DNA of 64,000 bases from G025836975 sp048751585 (lineage in GTDB: Bacteria > Pseudomonadota > Gammaproteobacteria > Burkholderiales > Burkholderiaceae_B): the NCBI RefSeq assembly GCF_048751585.1, contig NZ_JAZHOB010000002.1, positions 434,001 to 498,000 of the forward strand, written 5' to 3'. Below the pieces are notes generated by a model. That model searched no databases and had not been told where the DNA came from. It saw only the letters and a list, made by a program, of their open reading frames with translations. This document shows positions 8,813-18,399 of this stretch, in pieces (the first letter of the stretch is position 1; each line of letters begins with the position of its first letter). Both the position numbers and the translations under genes were made by a program.

Positions 8813-9811
8813 ATGCATAAGTTCTTAGCATCCCCTTTAACCAAGCGTTTGGCCATGACGGCCGGAGCAGCGGCCATGTTCGCGGCATTGGCGTCCCCAT
8901 TGCCCGCAGCCGCACAGCAAAAGTTTGTCAGCATCGGCACTGGCGGCGTGACGGGCGTTTACTATGCGGCGGGCGGCGCCATTTGCCGCCTGGTAAACAA
9001 GGATCGCGCCAAGCATGGCGTGCGCTGCTCGGTCGAGTCCACCGGCGGATCGGTGTTCAACGTGAACACCATCAAGGCGGGCGAACTGGATCTGGGCGTG
9101 GTGCAGTCCGATGTGGGCTATAACGCCTATAACGGCGAGGGCCAGTTCAAGGATGCCGGCGCCTACAAAAAGCTGCGTTCGGTATTTTCCATTCATCCCG
9201 AGCCCTTCACCTATGTGGTCCGCAAGGACGCCAACATCAAGTCTTTCGACGACCTGAAAGGCAAGCGCTTCAACGTGGGAAATCCGGGATCGGGCACGCG
9301 CGCTTCCATGGAGCAATTCCTGAAAGCCAAAGGCCTGGACCTTAGCTATTTCTCGCTGGCATCCGAGCTTCGCCCCGACGAGCACGGCCCCGCCTTGTGC
9401 GACGGCAAGATCGATGGCTTCATGTATGGCGTGGGCCACCCTTCGGCAAACATCCAGGATCCGACCACCACTTGCGGCGCGCAGCTGATGTCCTTGACCG
9501 GTCCGGTGGTCGATAAGCTGGTGGCGGATAATCCTTATTATGCGAAGGCGACTATTCCGGCCGGCTTGTATCCCAACAACCCGCAGGAAACCAACACCTA
9601 TGGCGTGCTGGCTACCTTCGTGACGTCGGCGGATGTCCCGGAAGAAACGGTATATCTTGTCGTGAAGGCCGTTTTCGACAACTTCGAAGACTTCAAAAAA
9701 CTGCATCCCGCCTTTGGGCACCTGGTGGCCAAGGATATGGCCAAGAACGGCTTGTCGGCTCCCCTGCATCCGGGCGCCGAAAAGTACTTCAAGGAAAAAG
9801 GCTTGATGTAA
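8813..9811 (+). CDS. TAXI-family TRAP transporter solute receptor
   Basis: 332-residue periplasmic receptor. The start at 8813 is set by AAGGAG (8801-8806) and a clean signal peptide (residues 1-32, ending LPAAAQ). The mature start KFVSIGTGGVTGVYYAAGGAICRLVN is the TAXI signature; GSGTRASMEQFL and FMYGVGHPSANIQ follow. TAXI receptors deliver dicarboxylates, 2-oxoglutarate or similar ligands to a fused DctQM permease, which is exactly the next gene. An in-frame extension upstream to 8438 overlaps rpiR and is not coding. Confidence 0.94.
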   Translation: MHKFLASPLTKRLAMTAGAAAMFAALASPLPAAAQQKFVSIGTGGVTGVYYAAGGAICRLVNKDRAKHGVRCSVESTGGSVFNVNTIKAGELDLGVVQSDVGYNAYNGEGQFKDAGAYKKLRSVFSIHPEPFTYVVRKDANIKSFDDLKGKRFNVGNPGSGTRASMEQFLKAKGLDLSYFSLASELRPDEHGPALCDGKIDGFMYGVGHPSANIQDPTTTCGAQLMSLTGPVVDKLVADNPYYAKATIPAGLYPNNPQETNTYGVLATFVTSADVPEETVYLVVKAVFDNFEDFKKLHPAFGHLVAKDMAKNGLSAPLHPGAEKYFKEKGLM

Positions 9812-9830
9812 GCCTATACATGCATCGGGT

Positions 9831-9896
9831 CCATGCATCTGTTGCCGATGCATGGATCATGAAGCACAGCTGAACCGGGCGGCCACAAGCCGCCCG
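9831..9896 (+). other. Two intercistronic hairpins in TRAP operon
   Basis: CCATGCAT (9831-9838) pairs with ATGCATGG (9848-9855), and CGGGCGGC (9876-9883) pairs with GCCGCCCG (9889-9896) around loop CACAA. Neither is followed by a T-run. Their position between receptor and permease fits an mRNA stabiliser or partial attenuator that yields more receptor than permease. Confidence 0.5.
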
Positions 9897-9966
9897 TATA
9901 GGTGACCATCCTGGCGCCGCATCCGGCGCATTGGGTACCTGATGGAAACACAATAGGGAATCAAGC

Positions 9967-12603
9967 ATGAGTACGACATCCCCGCCGTCCGCTGCCGCGC
10001 AGCAGACCACGAATGCCAATCTGGAACAACTGGTTGCCGACGTCGATCGTGGTGGCCGCAACGTAGGCGGGATCGCCGGCGCTGTCCTTTTCTGCGGCGC
10101 CATCGCCTGGTCCTTGTTCCAGCTATGGTATGCCTCGCCGCTGCCATTTGCGCTCAATTTCGGCATACTCAACGACACCGAGGCGCGTGCCGTGCACCTG
10201 GGCATTGCGATGTTCCTGGGCTACCTTGCCTATCCGGCGCGCAAGAGCTCCCCGCGCGACAAGATGCCCTGGTTCGATTGGGTTTTTGCGCTGATCGCCG
10301 GCTTTTGCGGCGCATATCTTTATTTTTTCTATAAGGAACTGGCGTCCCGGCCTGGCATCCCCACGACTACGGATATCGTCGTGGCGAGCATCGGCCTGGT
10401 CCTGCTGCTTGAGGTGACGCGGCGCGCCCTGGGCGCGCCGATGGCGGTGCTGGGCGCCGTTTTCGTCATGTATGTATTCCTGGGGCCTTGGCTGCCCGAC
10501 GCGCTGGCTCATCGCGGCGCCTCCATCGAGCGCCTGGTATCGCACATGTGGCTTACCACTGAAGGCGTGTACGGCGTGGCGCTGGGCGTATCGGTCTCCT
10601 ATATTTTCATTTTCGTATTACTGGGTTCGTTGCTGGATCGCTGCGGGGCCGGCAACTACATGATGCAAGTGTCGTTCGCCTTGCTGGGCCATTTGCGCGG
10701 CGGGCCCGCCAAGGTGGCGGTGGTATCGTCCGCGGTGAACGGCATTGTATCGGCGTCGTCGGTCGCCAATGTGGTCACCGGCGGCATCTTCACCATTCCA
10801 CTCATGAAGAAGGCCGGCTACGGCGGCATACGCGCCGGCGCCATCGAAACCGCGTCGTCGGTCAACGGGCAAATCATGCCGCCTGTCATGGGGGCGGCAG
10901 CTTTCCTGATGATCGAGTATGTCGGCATACCATATACCGACATCATCAAGCATGCTTTGCTGCCCGCCAGCATTTCATATATTTCCTTGTTTTACATCGT
11001 CCACCTGGAGGCGCTGAAACTGGGCATACAGCCGATGATGTCGACGGGCAAGCCGCGCACCCTGCTGCAAAAGCTGGCGGGCTGGGGCATGGGCATCGCG
11101 GGCTCGCTGGTGGTCATGGGGCTGGTCTACTGGATAGGAGTGGGGGTGCAGGCGGTCGCGGGCGCCGCGGCCATCTGGATACTGTGCGCCTTGCTGGTGG
11201 CCTTGTACTTGTGGCTGCTGCGTATTTCAGCATCGCATCCCGACCTGCCCACGGATATCAACATCACCAATCCCTCGCGGCCCGAACCCTGGCCCACAGT
11301 GCGTGCGGGCTTGTATTTCCTGATACCCATCGGTGTCCTGGTCTGGTGCCTGTCGGTGGAGCAACTGTCGGCGGGGCTGTCGGCGTTCTGGGCCGTGGTA
11401 TCCATGGTGATCCAGATGCTGACGCAGCGGCCCCTGATCGCATGGTTCCGCAAGCAGGAGGTACGGCAGTCCGTGCGCGTGGGCGTAATGGAAACGGTGA
11501 ACGGCCTGCAAGAGGGCGCACGCAACATGATAGGCATCGCCATTGCCTGCGGCACGGCGGGGCTTATCGTGGGCGCCATCACGCTGACCGGTCTGGGCCT
11601 GCGCATGACGGCGTTCGTCGAACTGATTTCCATGGGCAGCGTGCTGGCCATGCTTTTCTTCACTGCGGCGGTATGCCTGGTGCTGGGCCTGGGTATGCCC
11701 ACGACGGCGAACTACATCCTGATGGCCACGTTGATGGCGCCGGTGGTGGTCGAATTGGGCGCGCAAAGCGGCATGGTCATTCCCTTGATCGCGGTGCACA
11801 TGTTCGTCTTCTATTACGGCATCATGGCCGACATCACGCCGCCCGTGGGGCTGGCCACCTTCGCTGCCGCGGCGATTTCGGGCGAAGATCCCATCAAGAC
11901 GGGCATACAAGGGGTGACTTACGCCATGCGCACGGCGGTTCTGCCCTTCATGTTCGTGTTCAATCCCTTGTTGCTGTTGATCGACGTGGAAGGCTGGAGC
12001 GAATTGGTACTGGTGGTTGGCGGCGCCACCCTGGCGTCCCTGACCTTCGCGGCGGCCACCATGAAATGGATGCGCGTCAAGGCCTCCTGGACGGAAGTGG
12101 CGCTGCTTCTTCTGGTCACTTTCATGCTGTTCCGGCCCGATTATTTCATGAACCACCTGGCGCCCAAATATGAAAGCCGGCCTCCCGCCGAACTGCTGAA
12201 GACGGCGGCGGACATGCCTGACAAAGGCCGTCTGGTGGCAGTGCTGAAGGGCATGAACCTGGAAGGCGAAGAGCTGCAGAAAACCGTGGCCGTGCCTTTG
12301 CCCGCCTTGCCCGAGGGCAACACCGCAACGGGCGACTCGGCCGGGATGCAGCGCCTCTCGGCCGCGGGCCTGACCGTCATGGCCATGGGCGACCAGGCCC
12401 AGATCGCGGCGGTTCGTTTCGGCAGCCAGGCGCGCCGCGCCGGATGGGAACAGGGCTGGGATGTGGCGGAAATAAAAGTCCCCAATCCGTCTCGCCCATC
12501 GGAGTTCTGGACATACATACCGGCCTTGCTGATCCTGGCGCTGATGTGGTTCAGGCAGGGAGTCAGATTGCGGCGCGAGGGCTTGCCGGCTCCCGCGGCG
12601 TAA
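9967..12603 (+). CDS. TRAP transporter fused DctQM permease (4TM/12TM, with DUF3394-like tail)
   Basis: 878-residue inner-membrane permease that fuses the small (DctQ) and large (DctM) TRAP subunits, the form paired with TAXI receptors. The DctM core shows GGPAKVAVVSSAVNGIVSASSVANVVTGG (about residues 246-275), TASSVNGQIMPPVMGAAAFLM and GLGMPTTANYILMATLMAPVV. A C-terminal soluble, PDZ-like DUF3394 region (about 730-850, SAAGLTVMAMGDQAQIAAVRFGSQARRAGWEQGWDV) sits before a last helix. It follows its receptor by 155 nt and is closed by a strong terminator. Substrate probably an organic acid; transport is driven by an ion gradient. Confidence 0.94.
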   Translation: MSTTSPPSAAAQQTTNANLEQLVADVDRGGRNVGGIAGAVLFCGAIAWSLFQLWYASPLPFALNFGILNDTEARAVHLGIAMFLGYLAYPARKSSPRDKMPWFDWVFALIAGFCGAYLYFFYKELASRPGIPTTTDIVVASIGLVLLLEVTRRALGAPMAVLGAVFVMYVFLGPWLPDALAHRGASIERLVSHMWLTTEGVYGVALGVSVSYIFIFVLLGSLLDRCGAGNYMMQVSFALLGHLRGGPAKVAVVSSAVNGIVSASSVANVVTGGIFTIPLMKKAGYGGIRAGAIETASSVNGQIMPPVMGAAAFLMIEYVGIPYTDIIKHALLPASISYISLFYIVHLEALKLGIQPMMSTGKPRTLLQKLAGWGMGIAGSLVVMGLVYWIGVGVQAVAGAAAIWILCALLVALYLWLLRISASHPDLPTDINITNPSRPEPWPTVRAGLYFLIPIGVLVWCLSVEQLSAGLSAFWAVVSMVIQMLTQRPLIAWFRKQEVRQSVRVGVMETVNGLQEGARNMIGIAIACGTAGLIVGAITLTGLGLRMTAFVELISMGSVLAMLFFTAAVCLVLGLGMPTTANYILMATLMAPVVVELGAQSGMVIPLIAVHMFVFYYGIMADITPPVGLATFAAAAISGEDPIKTGIQGVTYAMRTAVLPFMFVFNPLLLLIDVEGWSELVLVVGGATLASLTFAAATMKWMRVKASWTEVALLLLVTFMLFRPDYFMNHLAPKYESRPPAELLKTAADMPDKGRLVAVLKGMNLEGEELQKTVAVPLPALPEGNTATGDSAGMQRLSAAGLTVMAMGDQAQIAAVRFGSQARRAGWEQGWDVAEIKVPNPSRPSEFWTYIPALLILALMWFRQGVRLRREGLPAPAA

Positions 12604-12620
12604 AGGCTGGCGCGGCATTG

Positions 12621-12658
12621 AAAAAGGCCAGGCGACGAAGGTTGCCTGGCTTTTTTCC
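12621..12658 (+). terminator. Rho-independent terminator of TRAP operon
   Basis: GCCAGGC (12627-12633), 10-base loop, GCCTGGC (12644-12650), then six T residues; an A-run precedes the stem. It sits 20-50 nt after the permease stop and separates this operon from kbl. Confidence 0.9.
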
Positions 12659-12724
12659 TTTGAGGCTTGCAGTATATTGACGATTGCGACAGCATTTTCA
12701 TCCGATACGACCCGGGATACTTTC

Positions 12725-13924
12725 ATGCGGAATTCCTTTCTAGATCATGTTCAAAGCCAGATCCAGCAACTGCGCGCCGACGGATTCTACAAGGCCGAGC
12801 GTATCCTGGACGGCCCGCAAGCGGCCCAGGTGCACCTGGCGGGCGGCGATTATGTACTGAATTTCTGCGCCAACAATTATCTGGGGCTGGCCAACGACAG
12901 GCGTCTGATCGAAGCGGCCCGGCAGGGCCTGGAAACGGCGGGGTTCGGCCTGGCGTCAGTGCGTTTCATTTGCGGAACGCAGGCCGGGCACAAGCAGCTG
13001 GAGCAGGCGCTTGCGCGCTTCCTGAAAATGGGCGATGCCATCTTGTATTCCAGTTGCTTCGACGCCAATGGCGGCTTGTTCGAAGTGCTGCTCGACGACA
13101 ATGATGCCGTGATCAGCGATGCGTTGAATCATGCCAGCATTATCGATGGAGTCCGCTTGTGCAAGGCGCGCCGCTATCGTTATGCCAACAACGACATGGC
13201 CGACCTGCGGGCGCAGTTGCAGGCCGCCGACGCGGCTGGCGCGCGCTACAAGCTGATTGCCACCGATGGCGTATTTTCCATGGACGGCATCATCGCCGAC
13301 CTGAAATCCATCTGCGACCTGGCCGATGAGTTCAACGCCATGGTCATGGTGGACGATTCGCATGCCGTCGGCTTTATCGGCGAAAACGGCCGCGGCACGC
13401 CTGAATATTGCGGAGTCGAAGGACGGGTCCACATCATTACCGGCACGCTGGGCAAGGCCATGGGCGGCGCTTCGGGGGGCTATGTGGCGGCGCACGAGTC
13501 CGTCGTGGAGCTGTTGCGGCAGCGCTCGCGCCCCTATCTTTTCTCCAATACCCTGGCGCCCGCCATCGTGTCGGCTTCCTTGCGCGTGCTGGAACTGCTG
13601 GAAAGCGACGAAGGCCTGGCCTTGCGCCAGCGCGTGCACGAGAACGGCCGGCTGTTCCGGCAAGCGATGCAGGATCTGGGTTTCGACCTGGTGCCGGGCG
13701 GACACCCCATTATTCCCGTGATGTTCGGCGATGCCCAGTTGGCCGGCAAGATGGCCGAGGAGCTCTTGCACGAGGGGGTCTACGTGATCGGTTTCTCGTA
13801 TCCGGTCGTGCCCATGGGCCGTGCCCGCATCCGCACCCAAATGAGCGCGGCCCATACACCGGAACAGATCGCCCGGGCGGTTGCGGCTTTCGAGCGCGCG
13901 GGCCGCAAGCTGGACGTGATCTGA
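12725..13924 (+). CDS. kbl: 2-amino-3-ketobutyrate CoA ligase (glycine C-acetyltransferase)
   Basis: 399-residue PLP enzyme that cleaves 2-amino-3-ketobutyrate with CoA to glycine and acetyl-CoA, the second step of threonine degradation. The N-terminal region FCANNYLGLANDRRLIEAA matches the family, followed by FICGTQAGHKQLE, DDSHAVGFIGENGRGTPE and the PLP-lysine motif ITGTLGKAMGGASGGY (about residues 238-253). The start at 12725 (MRNSFLDHVQ) matches the usual 398-residue length; the open frame extends 48 nt further without support. It lies 35 nt before tdh, the normal kbl-tdh operon order. Confidence 0.96.
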   Translation: MRNSFLDHVQSQIQQLRADGFYKAERILDGPQAAQVHLAGGDYVLNFCANNYLGLANDRRLIEAARQGLETAGFGLASVRFICGTQAGHKQLEQALARFLKMGDAILYSSCFDANGGLFEVLLDDNDAVISDALNHASIIDGVRLCKARRYRYANNDMADLRAQLQAADAAGARYKLIATDGVFSMDGIIADLKSICDLADEFNAMVMVDDSHAVGFIGENGRGTPEYCGVEGRVHIITGTLGKAMGGASGGYVAAHESVVELLRQRSRPYLFSNTLAPAIVSASLRVLELLESDEGLALRQRVHENGRLFRQAMQDLGFDLVPGGHPIIPVMFGDAQLAGKMAEELLHEGVYVIGFSYPVVPMGRARIRTQMSAAHTPEQIARAVAAFERAGRKLDVI

Positions 13925-13959
13925 CGCAAACCGCTTACTACGCTTTATCGGAGCACACC

Positions 13960-14988
13960 ATGCGAGCCCTCGCAAAACTCGAACCCGACACCGGCTTGAC
14001 CCTGACAGACGTTCCGCGCCCGGTGGTTGGCCACAACGATGTCCTCATAAAAATAAAAAAGACCGCTATTTGCGGCACTGACATTCATATCTGGAAATGG
14101 GATGACTGGGCCAGCAAGACGATACCGGTACCCATGCATGTCGGCCACGAATACGTGGGCGAGATTGTCGAAATCGGCCAGGAGGTCAGCGGCTTCACGA
14201 TCGGCGACCGGGTTTCGGGCGAAGGGCACATCACCTGCGGCTATTGCCGTAATTGCCGGGCGGGCAGGCGTCACCTGTGCCGCAATACCTCGGGCGTGGG
14301 CGTCAACCGGCCGGGCGCCTTTGCCGAATACCTGGCGTTGCCGGCTTTTAATGCGTTCAAGATACCCGACGATGTCCCGGACGAGCTGGCGGCGATCTTC
14401 GATCCTTTCGGCAATGCCACGCACACGGCGCTGGCGTTCAACCTGGTGGGCGAGGATGTGCTGATTACGGGCGCCGGCCCGATAGGCGCCATGGCTGCCG
14501 CCATCGCCCGGCATGTGGGCGCGCGTAATGTCGTCATTACCGATGTGAACGACTACCGCCTGGAACTGGCCGCCCGCATGGGGGCAAGCCGCACGGTGAA
14601 CGTAAGCCGGGAATCCTTGCATGATGTCATGGCCGAACTGGGCATGACCGAAGGGTTCGACGTGGGCCTGGAGATGTCGGGTGTCCCCAGCGCCTTCGAA
14701 TCCATGCTCGAAGAAATGAACCACGGCGGCAAGATCGCCATGCTGGGCATACTCCCCAGCGGCTTCGGCATCGATTGGAACAAAATCATTTTCAAGGGCC
14801 TGGAGATCAAGGGGATCTACGGTCGGGAAATGTTTGAAACCTGGTACAAGATGGTGGCCATGCTGCAAAGCGGGCTGGACCTGTCGCCCATCATTACCCA
14901 CCGCTATGCCGTCGATGATTATCGCCAAGGCTTCGACGCCATGCTGTCCGGACAAAGCGGCAAGGTCATCCTGGACTGGGCGGCATAG
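13960..14988 (+). CDS. tdh: L-threonine 3-dehydrogenase
   Basis: 342-residue zinc alcohol dehydrogenase oxidising L-threonine to 2-amino-3-ketobutyrate with NAD+, feeding kbl. Catalytic-zinc region ICGTDIHIWKWDDW (about 37-50) and GHEYVGEI; structural zinc Cys cluster in CGYCRNCRAGRRHLC (about 93-107); NAD-binding GAGPIGAMAAAIA (about 170). Length matches E. coli Tdh (341). Start 13960 follows the kbl stop by 35 nt. The pair lets the cell use threonine as a glycine and acetyl-CoA source. Confidence 0.96.
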   Translation: MRALAKLEPDTGLTLTDVPRPVVGHNDVLIKIKKTAICGTDIHIWKWDDWASKTIPVPMHVGHEYVGEIVEIGQEVSGFTIGDRVSGEGHITCGYCRNCRAGRRHLCRNTSGVGVNRPGAFAEYLALPAFNAFKIPDDVPDELAAIFDPFGNATHTALAFNLVGEDVLITGAGPIGAMAAAIARHVGARNVVITDVNDYRLELAARMGASRTVNVSRESLHDVMAELGMTEGFDVGLEMSGVPSAFESMLEEMNHGGKIAMLGILPSGFGIDWNKIIFKGLEIKGIYGREMFETWYKMVAMLQSGLDLSPIITHRYAVDDYRQGFDAMLSGQSGKVILDWAA

Positions 14989-14992
14989 CGCC

Positions 14993-15943
14993 TTGAAGAA
15001 AAGCCGTCGTATAGATTTCGTGCGCAATGCGCCATTGCCCTTGCGCGATGGCGTGGCGCCCAGCCGGGTCTATCTGCCTGCGGGGTCTTGGACGACGCTG
15101 CTGGATTTTCTGGTCGAGCGCTTCGGGCATGTGCCGCCGCCGGTTTTGCAAGGCCGCTTGGAGCGTGGGGAAATCGTCGACGAGGCGGGTGTGCCGCAGG
15201 CTTCCGGCGATTCCTACAAAGGATTGCGCTGGCTTTGGTATTACCGCGAGGTGCCCCAGGAGCCCGAGCTTCCCTTCGAGTTGCCGGTGCTGTTTCGCGA
15301 TAAATATCTGGTGGCTGTGGACAAGCCGCATTTCCTGGCCAGCACGCCGGGCGGCCGTTACCTGCGCGAAACCGCCTTGACCCGCCTGCGCCAGGCGCTG
15401 GACATGCCTTTGCTTAGTCCGATCCACCGTCTGGACCGGGATACCGCCGGGGTTCTGCTGTTCTGCGCCGATCCGGAAAGCCGGGGCGCGTATCAAACCT
15501 TGTTCCAGACCCGTGATGTGCGCAAGGAGTATGAGGCCCTGGCGCCGCTGCGAGGAGACGTGGCGCTGCCCATGTTGCGGCGCAGCCTTATCCTGCCCCG
15601 GCCAGGCCATTTCACCATGCAAGAGGTCGACGGTGAGCCGAACAGCGAAACGCATATTGAACTGCTGACCGAAACCGGGGGCCTGGGCTTGTTCAGCTTG
15701 CGGCCGCGTACCGGGCGCAAGCATCAACTGCGTGTTCACATGAGCGGCTTGGGCATGCCGATATGCAACGACAGTTTCTACCCGGAGTTGAGGCCGTATG
15801 GCGAATCCGACGATTTCAGCCGGCCCTTGCAACTGCTTGCCCGCGCCATTGAGTTCGCCGACCCCATCAGCGGCCGTGCGCGGCGTTTTGAAAGCGTGCG
15901 CAGGCTGCGATGCCCGACAACGGATTCCACCCGCGGCGCGTGA
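14993..15943 (+). CDS. RluA-family pseudouridine synthase
   Basis: 316-residue RNA pseudouridine synthase, converting specific uridines in rRNA or tRNA. Catalytic motif SPIHRLDRDTAGVLLFC (about 140-156) contains the essential Asp; PRTGRKHQLRVHMSGLGMPICND near 238 is the second family signature. The N-terminal 60 residues are not a clear S4 domain. No in-frame ATG exists near the start: TTG at 14993, 5 nt after tdh, or GTG at 15020 are the candidates, so the start is uncertain. Convergent with the asparaginase gene, 25 nt apart. Confidence 0.87.
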   Translation: MKKSRRIDFVRNAPLPLRDGVAPSRVYLPAGSWTTLLDFLVERFGHVPPPVLQGRLERGEIVDEAGVPQASGDSYKGLRWLWYYREVPQEPELPFELPVLFRDKYLVAVDKPHFLASTPGGRYLRETALTRLRQALDMPLLSPIHRLDRDTAGVLLFCADPESRGAYQTLFQTRDVRKEYEALAPLRGDVALPMLRRSLILPRPGHFTMQEVDGEPNSETHIELLTETGGLGLFSLRPRTGRKHQLRVHMSGLGMPICNDSFYPELRPYGESDDFSRPLQLLARAIEFADPISGRARRFESVRRLRCPTTDSTRGA

Positions 15944-15968
15944 GGCTTCCCCTTCAGGGTGACACGCC

Positions 15969-16964
15969 CTAGTACCGGTCGAAGCAGGACTGGATCGTGT
16001 CGCGGTCGCGGCTTAGCGTCAAGGCCAGCATAAGAAGTATCCGTGCTTTCTGGGGATTCAGCGAATCGCCCGAAATCAGGCCGCGCCGGGCATCATTGGG
16101 GCTTGCGGTCACTATGCCGGAGCCGCTGCGGCTGCAGCGCACGCAGGCGATTCCGTGTTTGACGGCGCGCTTCAGGCCTTTCTCGGCTTGCGGCGACAGG
16201 CTGCCGTTTCCGCAAGCAGCCACCACGATGCCTTGTACACCGGAGGCGATCGATGCATCGTACAGATGCGGGCCGGCGTCCTGATGATCGTAAATAATGT
16301 CCACCGCGGGCAGCTTGCGAACGCCCGCCAGGCTGAATTGCGTGTCCAAAGTATGCAGTTTTTCGGATTTTTGATACAGGTGCAGCCGGCCATTGACGAT
16401 CTGGCCCAGGCTGCCCTGGCCGGACGACTGAAAGGTCTCGACCTGCGTGGTGTTGGTCTTGGTGACGAAGCGCGCCGCATGGACACGATCATTCAGCATG
16501 ACCAGCACGCCTCGCCCCCAGGCTTCGCGCCGGGAAGCAAGCAGGATGGCGTTATACAAGTTAAGAGGGCCATCCGCGCTCAGCGCCGAGCCGGGCCGCA
16601 TGGCGCCGGTCAGCACGATGGGCTTGCCGCTTTTTATCGTCAGATTCAGAAAGTAGGCGGTCTCTTCCAGGGTATCCGTCCCATGGGTGATCACGGCGCC
16701 ATCGACGGCTGGATCAGCCAGCAGGCTGTCGAGCCGCGCCGCCAGTTTCAACAGCATCTTGCCCGTGACGCAGCGGCTGTCCACATTGAACACTTGCTCG
16801 CACCGGATGTCGGCCAGAGTCGTGATTTCAGGCACCGCGGTAAGCAAGGCCTCTATGCCCTCGGTCACCGAGTAATCAGCCAGTGCCGTGGCGGCGCCGG
16901 CTGTCGAGGCGATAGTGCCGCCGGTTCCCAGCAAGGCGATATGGGGGAGTTGCTTGCGCGTCAT
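15969..16964 (-). CDS. L-asparaginase (type I/II fold), no signal peptide
   Basis: 331-residue asparaginase/glutaminase-fold enzyme hydrolysing L-asparagine (possibly also glutamine) to aspartate and ammonia. TGGTIAS near residue 14 holds the nucleophilic Thr; HGTDTLEETAYFL (about 93) has the second Thr and Asp; TKTNTTQVETF carries the Lys of the second triad. There is no signal peptide, so it acts in the cytoplasm. It is the last gene of the minus-strand run after an amino-acid ABC transporter (37 nt after the permease), which suggests uptake and breakdown of the same amino acid. Confidence 0.93.
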   Translation of the reverse strand: MTRKQLPHIALLGTGGTIASTAGAATALADYSVTEGIEALLTAVPEITTLADIRCEQVFNVDSRCVTGKMLLKLAARLDSLLADPAVDGAVITHGTDTLEETAYFLNLTIKSGKPIVLTGAMRPGSALSADGPLNLYNAILLASRREAWGRGVLVMLNDRVHAARFVTKTNTTQVETFQSSGQGSLGQIVNGRLHLYQKSEKLHTLDTQFSLAGVRKLPAVDIIYDHQDAGPHLYDASIASGVQGIVVAACGNGSLSPQAEKGLKRAVKHGIACVRCSRSGSGIVTASPNDARRGLISGDSLNPQKARILLMLALTLSRDRDTIQSCFDRY

Positions 16965-17001
16965 CGAAATATTCCCAGGCCGGCCGCCTCTTGGGCGGCG
17001 T

Positions 17002-17679
17002 TCAGTGTTTAAGCCAGCGCTCGAGCATATGCACGCAGGCCAGCAGGAAGAAATTGATCATCAGGTACAGCATGCCCGCCAGAATGAAAGTTTCGATAAT
17101 GGCATAGTTCTGGTTCATGAGGCGCTTGGCGTGCCCGGTCAATTCCATGACCGCAATGGTCGAGGCCAGGCTGGTGCCTTTGATGGCCAGGACAATCTCG
17201 TTGCTATAGGCCGGCAGCGCCTGGCGGATGGCCAGCGGAAAGACCACGCGGCGAAAACGCAGCGTGGCGGACATGCCGCAAGCCTTGGCCGCCTCGATCT
17301 GCCCCTTGGGCACGGATTGGAAGCCGCCGCGCAGCACTTCGCTGACGTAGGCGCCGCTGTTCAGCGCGATGGCCAGTATCGCGCAGCGTCCGCCATCGCT
17401 GAACAGCCACCACAGGGCCGGGTTTTCGCGCACGAAAGGCAGGGTGCCTATGCCGTAGTAAAGAATGAACAATTGCACCAGCAGCGGCGTGCCGCGAAAG
17501 CAGGTGCTGTAGACGAATGAGAAGCGCGATGCCAGCGTGTTGGGCGACATGCGCATCAGCGCCAGGCCCAGGCCGATGAACGAAGCCAGGAGGATGGACG
17601 TCAGGCCGATGTAGACGCTCAGGCCGAAGCCCTGGAACAGGTTGGCGACGGTGTGCTGAAAGAGGGCCGAGTCTATCAT
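17002..17679 (-). CDS. Polar amino-acid ABC permease (HisM/GlnP-like)
   Basis: 225-residue inner-membrane permease of the His/Glu/Gln/Arg/opine family. Five hydrophobic segments are visible; the cytoplasmic EAA loop is QIEAAKACGMSATLRFRRVVFPLAIRQALP (about 135-165), the contact for the ATPase. The start at 17679 follows the other permease stop by 3 nt. It forms a heterodimer with the next upstream gene product. Confidence 0.93.
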   Translation of the reverse strand: MIDSALFQHTVANLFQGFGLSVYIGLTSILLASFIGLGLALMRMSPNTLASRFSFVYSTCFRGTPLLVQLFILYYGIGTLPFVRENPALWWLFSDGGRCAILAIALNSGAYVSEVLRGGFQSVPKGQIEAAKACGMSATLRFRRVVFPLAIRQALPAYSNEIVLAIKGTSLASTIAVMELTGHAKRLMNQNYAIIETFILAGMLYLMINFFLLACVHMLERWLKH

Positions 17680-17682
17680 CGG

Positions 17683-18393
17683 TCAATGCCCCTTCATGCC
17701 GCGGCCGAAATGGCGCTCCGCCAATACGAACAAGCCCTGGCTGCCGACGCCGACAATAAAATACAAAGCGCCGGCCATCAAATACAGCGCCAGAGGTTCA
17801 CGCGTGGCGGCGGCGCCCAGCACGGCGGCGCGCATGATTTCCACCAGACCCACCAGCGAGATGAGCGCCGTGTCCTTGAGCGCTGTCTGCCATACGTTAT
17901 TGGTGCCCGGCAGCGCATACCAGAACATTTGCGGGATGACGATGCGCAGCAGGCGCTGGCCCGGCGTCATGCCGATGGCCTTGGCGGCCTCGATCTGGCC
18001 GGACGGTATGGCGTTCAGGGCGCCGCGAAACACTTCGACGCCGTAAGAGCCCGCTATGAGCCCTATCGCCAGTATGCCGACCAGGGCGGGAAACCAACTG
18101 GTCATGGCCTCTTGCCAGTTCAGCGCATCGGCCAGGTCGGCGGCCGCCTGGACCGAACCGAAGAACAGCAAATAGATGACGAGCAGCTCGGGGATGCTTC
18201 GCACCACGGTGGTGTAGACGGTAACGAGCAAACCGGGCAACCGGGAGCCGGCGGTCTTGATGCTGGCCCCCGCTATGCCTATGACTATGCCCAGGGCCAT
18301 GCCGAGTATCGAGATGAGCAGGGTCATGGCGGTGCCGCGCAGAAGCGTCCAGCCCCATCCTTCGCGCAACACCGACTGTATAGTCTCGAGCAT
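17683..18393 (-). CDS. Polar amino-acid ABC permease (HisQ/GlnP-like)
   Basis: 236-residue permease, paralogue of its neighbour. EAA loop QIEAAKAIGMTPGQRLLRIVIPQMFWYALPG (about 137-167); first long hydrophobic helix near residues 18-45. The C-terminus (AERHFGRGMKGH) is typical of HisQ-like subunits. It begins 6 nt after the receptor gene stop, so the two are probably co-translated. Confidence 0.93.
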   Translation of the reverse strand: MLETIQSVLREGWGWTLLRGTAMTLLISILGMALGIVIGIAGASIKTAGSRLPGLLVTVYTTVVRSIPELLVIYLLFFGSVQAAADLADALNWQEAMTSWFPALVGILAIGLIAGSYGVEVFRGALNAIPSGQIEAAKAIGMTPGQRLLRIVIPQMFWYALPGTNNVWQTALKDTALISLVGLVEIMRAAVLGAAATREPLALYLMAGALYFIVGVGSQGLFVLAERHFGRGMKGH

Positions 18394-18399
18394 GGAAAC

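Noticed and set aside
11227..12726. 499-codon open frame antisense to the TRAP permease
   Set aside because: Gln/His/Arg-rich, no family resemblance; a shadow of GC-rich third positions in the real permease gene.
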